Positions 1-4,565 of a DNA stretch of 5,302 nucleotides are shown one piece after another; within the stretch, counting starts at the first letter, position 1, and each line of letters opens with the position of its first letter. Below the pieces are notes generated by a model. The model did not search any database. It had not been told where the DNA came from and worked only from the letters and a program-made list of their open reading frames with translations. The translations under genes were made by a program, and so were the position numbers. The stretch spans positions 1-5,302 of the forward strand of contig JALOSP010000129.1 in assembly GCA_025458365.1 (NCBI GenBank), given 5' to 3'. Origin of the DNA: Hyphomonadaceae bacterium (GTDB lineage: Bacteria > Pseudomonadota > Alphaproteobacteria > Caulobacterales > Aquidulcibacteraceae).

Positions 1-103
1 TGCGATGTTTCGAAAGACCCCGGAGCGGGCAACACGGAACACGGCACTTGCCATGCTGTGTTGCGATTTCCACCCACACACTGCCGCAATAATTGGCATT
101 GGT
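1..103. other. Left flank without a confident gene
   Basis: No reading frame here can be assigned. On the minus strand an ATG at 54-52 opens a frame running off the left edge (18 codons, beginning MASAVFRVARSG). It could be the start of the next leftward gene, but it has no convincing ribosome-binding site (a GGAA lies about 15 bases upstream) and no recognisable motif. Plus-strand frames are open through here, but they continue antisense to xerC and are not credible genes. A nested inverted repeat lies at 29-64. Confidence 0.3.
29..64. repeat. Nested inverted repeat near left edge
   Basis: GCAACAC at 29-35 is the exact reverse complement of GTGTTGC at 58-64. Between them GGCA (43-46) and TGCC (49-52) form a second, nearly concentric pair. 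There is no T-run on either side, so it is not a standard intrinsic terminator. It could be an operator for a gene to the left, or chance; 7-base arms with a 22-base spacer are weak evidence. Confidence 0.3.
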
Positions 104-109
104 GTTTAC

Positions 110-133
110 AAAAGACGCAGACAAGCCTGCGTC
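110..133 (-). terminator. Rho-independent terminator after xerC
   Basis: Read on the minus strand, a perfect 7-bp stem (GACGCAG/CTGCGTC, arms 127-133 and 114-120) with a 6-base loop is followed at once by TTTT (113-110). It lies about 40 bases past the xerC stop codon, where the DUF484-xerC transcript should end. The T-run is short (four T, then GTAAAC), so termination may be incomplete. The stem is symmetric, but there is no T-run on the plus side. Confidence 0.7.
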
Positions 134-172
134 GATCCGCTGTTGCCGCGAAATCAGGCAGACAGCATGTGC

Positions 173-1156
173 TCAGCGGCTGGCGCGCGGGTGCGCGGAG
201 GCAAAGGCCGCCAGCATGTGACGCGCATCGACAGCGGTGTACCGCTGGGTGGTGGACAGGGACGCATGCCCCAGCAGGTCCTGGATCGCTCGCAGGTCGC
301 CACCATTGTGCAGGATGTGCGTGGCAAATGCGTGACGCAGCGCATGCGGGGTGGCGCTGTCCGGCAGGCCGAGACTGCCGCGCGCCTTCTGCATCAAGGC
401 CTGAACATGGCGAGCAGACAGGGGGCCACCCCGCACTGCCCGGAACAAGGGCATGTCGCGATCGACCGCATGCGGCAGCATCGCAGCATAGGCATTGACC
501 GCTTCTGCAACAACCGGAAGCACTGGCACCACCCGCTGCCGCCCGCCCTTGCCGGTGATCGACAGACCCCGGGAACCCAGGGGCACGCTCGATGGTGTCA
601 GCGACAAGGCCTCGGATATCCGCAAACCGCAGCCGTACAGCAGACTGAGGATGGCTGTGTCGCGGGCCTTCGTCCAGGCCGGACCGGTGGTCGAGCCGTC
701 GGCGCTCCCTGCCCACGAGAGCAGCGCCCCGGCATCATCGACATCCAGCGGACGTGGCAGCGACTGGGGCGCCTTGGGTGGGCGGACCTGCGCGACTGCG
801 GCCACAGCGATCCCGCGCTGCCGGTCGAGCCAGGCGTAGAAGGATCGCACCGATGCCAGCGCACGCCCGAGGGACCGGTTCGACAGGCCATGCCGGGCCC
901 TGCCCGGAGCAGGCGTGGCTTGCGCGCGGCGGCTGGCCAGGAAGGCCCGCAGATCTGCAGGGGTGATTGCCGCCAGCCCGGCTGTCGTGACCGCCTCTCC
1001 TGTGTGGGCCGCCAGAAACCGCAACCAGCTGTCAAAGTCATCGCGGTAGGCGCTGACGGTGCGGGCCGCGCTGCGCCGTTCGTGGGCCAGCCAATCCAGC
1101 CAGTCCCGACGGGCCGTGGCGGCACACTCTGCCAGTGGCAGGCCCGTGGCGCTCAC
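173..1156 (-). CDS. xerC: Tyrosine recombinase XerC
   Basis: This is a site-specific recombinase of the tyrosine integrase family. In the known system XerC and XerD cut and rejoin strands at dif to resolve chromosome dimers in the cytoplasm at division. The 327-residue length is close to the usual 300 or so. The N-terminal SAM-like DNA-binding domain spans about residues 12-115 (DWLAHERRSAARTVSAYRDD), the catalytic domain about 130-320. All six expected active-site residues are visible: R179 (CGLRISEAL), K203 (GKGGRQR), H271 and R274 (HALRH), H297 (LLGHASL) and nucleophile Y306 (TQRYT). The start is GTG at 1156-1154, overlapping the DUF484 stop as GTGA; no strong Shine-Dalgarno is seen, so translation is probably coupled. 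Assignment as XerC rather than XerD rests on the DUF484 neighbour and general sequence character. A terminator follows at 110-133. Confidence 0.93.
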   Translation of the reverse strand: MSATGLPLAECAATARRDWLDWLAHERRSAARTVSAYRDDFDSWLRFLAAHTGEAVTTAGLAAITPADLRAFLASRRAQATPAPGRARHGLSNRSLGRALASVRSFYAWLDRQRGIAVAAVAQVRPPKAPQSLPRPLDVDDAGALLSWAGSADGSTTGPAWTKARDTAILSLLYGCGLRISEALSLTPSSVPLGSRGLSITGKGGRQRVVPVLPVVAEAVNAYAAMLPHAVDRDMPLFRAVRGGPLSARHVQALMQKARGSLGLPDSATPHALRHAFATHILHNGGDLRAIQDLLGHASLSTTQRYTAVDARHMLAAFASAHPRASR

Positions 1157-1908
1157 ATCAGTCCATCGCGCACGAAGCCATCGAGCACACGCTCCAGAAC
1201 CCGGGCAAAGAACACCACCAGCTCGGCGCCATATTCGGCCCGAAACGCATCGATGTCAGCTGACCCCAGTGCCAGCACCGCAACCCGCCGGTCGGGTCCG
1301 AATTCGAGCCGGGCCAGTGCTTCAGAGCGCACGGCTTCGGCCTTGTCGCCATAGAGCCAGGCCCTCGGGCGGTCGACCGGCCCCAGATAGACTGGCCTTT
1401 CGGTCGGCACCAGCCGCTCGATCCTGCCAGCCATCCGGTCCAGCGACTGGGATGTGGCAGGCGTCTGGGACGCAGCCATGACACAGGCATCGGCAGCCAG
1501 CGCAAATGCCACGTGCCCGCCCAGCCGCGCGCCCAGTTCCCCAGGATCACGGGCATCGAGAATGGCCAGAATGGCCTCCTGCACCCGGATCTGCGATTCG
1601 TAATTCGCGCGCGCGGTTTCAACGATGGCAGAGAATCGCTCCTGGGCACTGCGCGATTCCCGCAGCAGCCGCTCACGGGCAAGATCGGCAATCGCAACGA
1701 CATTGCCGCGGCCGGATTCGGAGGCGACCGCTGCGAGCAACTCGCTGTCCTCACGAACGAAATCGGGATTCTGCAAAAGAAAATCACGCACCAGATCAAG
1801 GTCAAGGGCCGGAGCGACGCGGTGGGCTGCTTCTGTATATGCCATGGGGCGGACTGGATCCTCGAACAGGAAAGCCGTGGGGGATTGAACCTTGAGCGGT
1901 CGTGTCAT
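1153..1908 (-). CDS. DUF484 family protein, upstream partner of xerC
   Basis: DUF484 proteins (E. coli YigA type) are cytoplasmic, have a GAF-like fold and lack a proven function; the gene commonly lies next to xerC, as here. The 251-residue product shows the typical N-terminal helix pair (VRDFLLQNPDFVREDSELL, about 40-58), a charged helical, probably coiled-coil segment (about 75-115), then a GAF-like domain (about 116-245) ending in the characteristic LALGSADIDAF and GAELVVFFARVLERVL stretch. No signal peptide or membrane segment is seen. I chose the ATG at 1908 because GGAG at 1919-1916 sits 7 bases upstream. The frame extends to an ATG at 1995 without support, and the ATG at 1845 has no well-placed Shine-Dalgarno. 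The stop overlaps the xerC GTG. A regulatory or accessory role in recombination is inference from context only. Confidence 0.85.
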   Translation of the reverse strand: MTRPLKVQSPTAFLFEDPVRPMAYTEAAHRVAPALDLDLVRDFLLQNPDFVREDSELLAAVASESGRGNVVAIADLARERLLRESRSAQERFSAIVETARANYESQIRVQEAILAILDARDPGELGARLGGHVAFALAADACVMAASQTPATSQSLDRMAGRIERLVPTERPVYLGPVDRPRAWLYGDKAEAVRSEALARLEFGPDRRVAVLALGSADIDAFRAEYGAELVVFFARVLERVLDGFVRDGLM

Positions 1909-1915
1909 CAGACAA

Positions 1916-1919
1916 CTCC
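1916..1919 (-). promoter_or_regulatory. Ribosome-binding site of the DUF484 gene
   Basis: Read on the minus strand, TGGAG followed by a 7-base spacer leads into the ATG at 1908. This decides the start against the upstream ATG (1995) and the downstream ATG (1845). A CCTCCT stretch at 1963-1958 of the same transcript could in principle pair with this GGAG. Confidence 0.7.
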
Positions 1920-1964
1920 ATCTTGGTGAACGCGCGGTTACGACAGCGATGTTTTTCAGGAGGC

Positions 1965-1984
1965 AAAAAGCCGGGAAGTCCCGG
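1965..1984 (-). terminator. Terminator-like hairpin in the DUF484 leader
   Basis: On the minus strand a 5-bp all-GC stem (CCGGG/CCCGG, arms 1984-1980 and 1975-1971) with an ACTT loop is followed by C and TTTTT (1969-1965). It has intrinsic-terminator form but lies 56 bases upstream of the DUF484 start codon, not after a gene. It may be an attenuator, a block on antisense transcription coming from the thyA side, or the end of a short RNA. It does not look like a plus-strand terminator because no T-run follows on that strand. Confidence 0.5.
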
Positions 1985-2000
1985 AGGCTGTGCACCGGCG

Positions 2001-2086
2001 GGTGTGGACAGACTGTGAATAACTCACGTCAGGATCGGACGTCCGGCGGATTGGAGTGCATCAGGTGTGGATAGAACTGTGGGCAG
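2001..2086 (+). repeat. Imperfect direct repeat resembling paired DnaA boxes
   Basis: Two related units of about 22 bases lie at 2001-2022 and 2064-2086. Each begins GGTGTGGA, continues with (C/T)AGA and CTGTG, and contains two TGTG-headed 9-mers about one helical turn apart. The 9-mers are TGTGGACAG (2003), TGTGAATAA (2014), TGTGGATAG (2066) and TGTGGGCAG (2078). The reverse complement of the second, TTATTCACA, fits the relaxed DnaA box TTWTNCACA; the third is one base from TGTGGATAA; the other two are poorer. The block lies between divergent DUF484 and thyA genes, so it may bind a regulator of either. DnaA is a hypothesis only. Confidence 0.5.
2036..2045. repeat. 10-bp perfect palindrome between the direct repeats
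   Basis: CGGACGTCCG is fully self-complementary and lies almost at the centre of the 2001-2086 direct-repeat block. It could be an operator half-site pair, but a 10-bp palindrome in GC-rich DNA can occur by chance. Confidence 0.35.
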
Positions 2087-2180
2087 GCAGATCCATCCGG
2101 TCGAAATGGCTGGCATGAGGCTGACTTGCTGCCACAATAGGCACGTCCGATTCGAACCCGCGCCGGCTTTGCTGGTCACT

Positions 2181-2184
2181 GAGG
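2181..2184 (+). promoter_or_regulatory. Ribosome-binding site of thyA
   Basis: GAGG lies 5 bases ahead of the ATG at 2190, a somewhat short but workable spacing. It favours this start over the in-frame ATG at 2067, which would add 41 residues unlike any thymidylate synthase, and over the ATG at 2238, which has no Shine-Dalgarno. Confidence 0.55.
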
Positions 2185-2189
2185 CCGCC

Positions 2190-3065
2190 ATGCTAGAAAC
2201 CCTGCAGACCAAGGCTGAGGCCGACACCACCGTCCAGCCGATGGAGGCTTGGCCGGCCGACCATGCCGATGCCGTCTATCTGGACGTGCTGCGCGACGTG
2301 ATGACACACGGACAGTTGCGCGAAGACCGAACCGGGACCGGCACCTGGGGTGTGTTCGGGCGGCAGATGCGGTTTGATCTGGCGCTCGGGTTTCCTCTGC
2401 TGACCACCAAGAAGCTGCACACACGATCGATCTTTGTCGAGTTGCTGTGGTTCTTGCGCGGCGACACCAATGTACGCTGGCTGCAGGACAATGGTTGCTC
2501 GATCTGGGACGAGTGGGCTGATGAGAAAGGTGATCTCGGCCCGGTCTATGGCCGTCAGTGGCGCTCGTGGGCGGCACCCGACGGGCGGGTGATCGACCAG
2601 ATCGCGGGCGTCGTGGAAGCGCTGAAGACCAATCCCTGGTCCCGTCGCCACGTGGTGTCCGCCTGGAACCCGGCTGATGTGGACGACATGGCCCTGCCGC
2701 CCTGCCATTGCCTGTTCCAGTTCCACGTCTCGACTGACCGGCGGCTGTCATGCCAGCTCTACCAGCGGTCTGCCGACCTGTTCCTTGGCGTGCCGTTCAA
2801 CATCGCAAGCTATGCCTTGCTGACCCACATGATTGCCCACGTCACCGGCCTGCAGCCGGGGACCTTTGTCCACACTCTGGGCGATGCACATCTTTACACC
2901 AATCATGAGGAGCAGGCGCGCACCCAGCTTGAACGCACGCCCTTTGCGCTGCCCCGGCTGGTGCTGAATCCATCCGTGACCAATCTGTTCGACTTCACCA
3001 TGGAGGACATCCGGGTTGACGGCTATCACAGTCACGGAGCACTAAAGGCGCCAGTTGCGGTGTGA
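2190..3065 (+). CDS. thyA: Thymidylate synthase ThyA
   Basis: This cytoplasmic enzyme methylates dUMP to dTMP with 5,10-methylenetetrahydrofolate, yielding dihydrofolate; it is the folate-reducing ThyA type, not flavin-dependent ThyX. The 291-residue product matches the short 264-residue E. coli type with an N-terminal extension of about 25 residues. Visible landmarks are the phosphate-binding Arg in EDRTGTGT (R47), [38 protein letters not shown], the dimer-partner Arg pair in [10 protein letters not shown] (R152, R153), nucleophile C172 in [27 protein letters not shown] (R193, D196, N204), GDAHLYTNH (H234, Y236) and the conserved C-terminal APVAV. All key residues are present, so it should be active. 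It is divergent from the DUF484 gene. No dfrA (folA) follows directly; instead a terminator and a large palindrome lie downstream. Confidence 0.97.
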   Translation: MLETLQTKAEADTTVQPMEAWPADHADAVYLDVLRDVMTHGQLREDRTGTGTWGVFGRQMRFDLALGFPLLTTKKLHTRSIFVELLWFLRGDTNVRWLQDNGCSIWDEWADEKGDLGPVYGRQWRSWAAPDGRVIDQIAGVVEALKTNPWSRRHVVSAWNPADVDDMALPPCHCLFQFHVSTDRRLSCQLYQRSADLFLGVPFNIASYALLTHMIAHVTGLQPGTFVHTLGDAHLYTNHEEQARTQLERTPFALPRLVLNPSVTNLFDFTMEDIRVDGYHSHGALKAPVAV

Positions 3066-3090
3066 GCGGGCACGTGGGCTTTTGACGGCC

Positions 3091-3119
3091 AAAAAAATCG
3101 CCTTGAGGGCGTGTCTTTT
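3091..3119 (+). terminator. Probable thyA terminator (possibly bidirectional)
   Basis: A short stem CGCC (3099-3102) / GGCG (3108-3111) is flanked by seven A on the left (3091-3097) and TGTCTTTT on the right (3112-3119). It starts about 30 bases past the thyA stop. The stem is only 4-5 bp, so it is weak for the plus strand. On the minus strand the same stem is followed by A and T7, which would be a better terminator, although no leftward gene is seen ending here. Confidence 0.5.
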
Positions 3120-3146
3120 CTGGTGATCGGTGCAGAATGGCCCTAA

Positions 3147-3196
3147 ATCAAGTTGGGTCTGTTTTGATGGAATCATCAAAACAGACCCAACTTGAT
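3147..3196. repeat. Perfect 23-bp inverted repeat with 4-base loop
   Basis: The left arm 3147-3169 (starting ATCAAGTTGGGTC) and right arm 3174-3196 (ending GACCCAACTTGAT) are exact reverse complements separated by GAAT. The arms have 9 G/C of 23, clearly AT-richer than the neighbouring genes. The loop junction forms GAATC (3170-3174), a GANTC site of the kind methylated by CcrM in alphaproteobacteria. No T-run follows, so it is not a classic terminator, though such a strong hairpin could stop transcription or protect the thyA mRNA 3' end. A dispersed palindromic element is the alternative. Confidence 0.9.
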
Positions 3197-3212
3197 CAAA
3201 TTCAGAAGTGTA

Positions 3213-3249
3213 GTGCGCAACTTCGTTTCCATGGAAACGGAACGCGCAC
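3213..3249. repeat. Compound palindrome upstream of the 3262 gene
   Basis: A perfect 16-bp palindrome CGTTTCCATGGAAACG (3224-3239) is nested inside outer arms GTGCGC (3213-3218) and GCGCAC (3244-3249), with short unpaired strips of 5 and 4 bases between. It ends 12 bases before the start codon of the next gene, so it could be a repressor operator or a 5'-leader hairpin covering the ribosome-binding region, where no good Shine-Dalgarno is visible. Confidence 0.7.
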
Positions 3250-3261
3250 CAAAGTGGCAGC

Positions 3262-4062
3262 ATGGCTCAATTCGACCGTCGATTATTGATCATGGGGTCT
3301 GCCGGCCTGGCGCTTGTGGCCGGGCCTTCGCCTGTGCTGGCGCTGGTGGCGCCAGACGCCCGGGCCGCTTTTGATCGGGGTGAATATCTGCAGGCAGCGA
3401 TATTGGCAGAAGCCAGCGGGGATGCTGACGGGCTGGCTTTTGCAGCCCGCGCGCGACTGGCGACGACGTTGCTGACTGGCGCCAGCCGGATCAGCACAGC
3501 CGAGCTGACACGCTGCAGGCGGCTGGCCCAGCAGGCGCTGCGGCTCCAGCCAGATCATGTCGAAGGCCGGTTGCAACTGGCGATTGCGCTCGGCCTGGAA
3601 GCCAGACGGGTGGCCCCTGCCCTGGCACTGGCCAGACAGCTGCCACAACGGGTGCGTGGCCTGATCGAGGAAGTCTGCACCGATGCCCCGCGTGAGCCCT
3701 GGGGTCATGCCATCCGGGGCAGCTGGCATCTCGAAGGCGTCCGGCTGGCCGGATCACAGGCCACCAGGCTGCTGGGTGCAAGCAGCGAGACAGGCAGCGC
3801 CGCCTACGCCCGGGCCACAGCCTTGAGCACCAGCCCCACATTTCCCGCCATGCATGCCATCTCGGTTCTGGCCATCGACGGGTTGCGTCCGGCCAGCCGT
3901 CCGGACTTGCGCGCTGCAGCCGGACCTCTGGCAGCGGCTGTTGCCCGGCCGCCGGTCACCGCATTCGACAGAGAGATGTCGCGCCGCGCGATCGAGCTGT
4001 CACGGCTGGCCGCCAATGGCGATCTGACAGCGATCAAGGCGCGCCTTGCCCGCTGGCTATAG
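3262..4062 (+). CDS. Putative exported helical-repeat (TPR-like) protein
   Basis: I do not recognise a named family. The 266-residue product begins MAQFDRRLLIMGSAGLALVAG: an Arg pair (R6, R7) then a hydrophobic stretch (about 8-20) and small residues near VLA (25-27), which resembles a Tat or Sec signal peptide, so the mature protein is probably periplasmic. The rest is Ala/Leu/Arg-rich and helical. The segment at about 84-112 (RLAQQALRLQPDHVEGRLQL) looks like a TPR helix pair, with weaker repeat-like helices at about 34-70, 146-165 and 236-266; no catalytic motif is seen. The start is the only in-frame ATG that keeps the signal; no clear Shine-Dalgarno precedes it, and a palindrome ends 12 bases upstream. 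It may be co-transcribed with the DUF952 gene 85 bases downstream. The TPR-like and export calls are inference; function is unknown. Confidence 0.75.
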   Translation: MAQFDRRLLIMGSAGLALVAGPSPVLALVAPDARAAFDRGEYLQAAILAEASGDADGLAFAARARLATTLLTGASRISTAELTRCRRLAQQALRLQPDHVEGRLQLAIALGLEARRVAPALALARQLPQRVRGLIEEVCTDAPREPWGHAIRGSWHLEGVRLAGSQATRLLGASSETGSAAYARATALSTSPTFPAMHAISVLAIDGLRPASRPDLRAAAGPLAAAVARPPVTAFDREMSRRAIELSRLAANGDLTAIKARLARWL

Positions 4063-4089
4063 GGCGCAACCTTTCGGGGGAAGGAGCCA

Positions 4090-4108
4090 GGCAGGGGTGC
4101 AGCCTGCC
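4090..4108. repeat. Small inverted repeat in the gap before the DUF952 gene
   Basis: GGCAGG (4090-4095) and CCTGCC (4103-4108) form a 6-bp stem with a 7-base loop. No T-run follows, so it is not a classic terminator; it could modestly affect expression of the downstream gene or be chance. Nothing else stands out in the 85-base gap. Confidence 0.3.
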
Positions 4109-4147
4109 AACTGGTCAGAGCAGGGCTTCCATGGCAGATGGCCGTTC

Positions 4148-4498
4148 ATGACACACTCCAGCCCGCCCGCCATCGCCTACAAGATCGAAACCGCCGAAAT
4201 CTGGGCGCAGGCCGCTGTCGAAGGCGTCTATCGCGGGTCGGCGCTGGATCAGGCAGACGGCTTCATTCACCTGTCTGGCGCTGACACTCTGGCCGAGACC
4301 TTGCGGCTGCACTTCAATGCGCGCGAAGGTCTGGTTCTGGTCGCGGTGGACCTGACACAATTGGGGGCCACCGTGATTTGGGAAGCGTCGCGCGGCGGGG
4401 CAGTGTTTCCGCACGTTTACGGGCCGCTTCCGGTCAGTGCCTGCGCCGGTCCTGTCCCGCTGGCCGTCGTCGACGGCGTTCACGTTCTGCCTTGGTAG
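4148..4498 (+). CDS. DUF952 family protein
   Basis: This is a small cytoplasmic protein of 116 residues, the usual size for DUF952, whose biochemical role is not established. Hallmarks visible are YKI (11-13) and W19, the GSALDQADGFIHLS block (30-43, with D37, H41 and S43), and WEASRGGAVFPHVYGPL (78-94, with E79, R82 and H89). The conserved His, Arg and Glu suggest a ligand-binding or catalytic pocket, which is inference; distant similarity to ADP-ribosyltransferase-like folds has been suggested for such small domains, but I cannot test that here. The start is the ATG at 4148, giving the family length; its Shine-Dalgarno is poor. The frame is open back to 4046, but the extra 34 residues look non-conserved. 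From memory, DUF952 genes are often found just upstream of pyrD in alphaproteobacteria; here the gap is 67 bases. Confidence 0.88.
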   Translation: MTHSSPPAIAYKIETAEIWAQAAVEGVYRGSALDQADGFIHLSGADTLAETLRLHFNAREGLVLVAVDLTQLGATVIWEASRGGAVFPHVYGPLPVSACAGPVPLAVVDGVHVLPW

Positions 4499-4551
4499 GT
4501 TCAGACGCTGCTGCGTCAACACACTCGACCCCGATCCAGTCATTTTCATCA

Positions 4552-4557
4552 AGAGGA
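4552..4557 (+). promoter_or_regulatory. Ribosome-binding site of pyrD
   Basis: AGAGGA followed by 8 bases leads to a GTG at 4566. This strong Shine-Dalgarno supports GTG initiation; there is no nearby in-frame ATG that would give a family-like N-terminus. Confidence 0.75.
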
Positions 4558-4565
4558 ACCTCCCG

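Noticed and set aside
5..1354. Long plus-strand open frame of 449 codons
   Set aside because: It runs antisense to xerC and the end of the DUF484 gene, has a low-complexity Arg/Gly/Pro/Gln-rich translation and matches no family. Long antisense frames are expected in GC-rich genes.
1958..1963. AGGAGG on the plus strand, resembling a ribosome-binding site
   Set aside because: No start codon follows at a usable distance; the sequence is more meaningful on the minus strand as CCTCCT in the DUF484 leader.
1989..2090. Replication origin
   Set aside because: Only two reasonable DnaA-like boxes are present, no distinct AT-rich unwinding stretch is seen, and none of the usual alphaproteobacterial origin neighbours (such as hemE) is in the window.
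2149..2158. GATTCGAACC, whose reverse complement GGTTCGAATC resembles a tRNA T-arm
   Set aside because: The flanking bases do not form the 5-bp T-stem, and no acceptor, anticodon or D-arm fits on the minus strand. It is unlikely to be a tRNA or an attachment-site remnant.
4046..4147. Upstream extension of the DUF952 gene overlapping the preceding gene
   Set aside because: The added 34 residues (MPAGYRAQPFGGRSQ...) do not look conserved, and the ATG at 4148 gives the normal family length.
4504..4517. GACGC-TGCT-GCGTC hairpin between DUF952 and pyrD
   Set aside because: The stem is only 5 bp and no T-run follows, so it is not supported as a terminator; it lies close ahead of the pyrD ribosome-binding site and may be chance.
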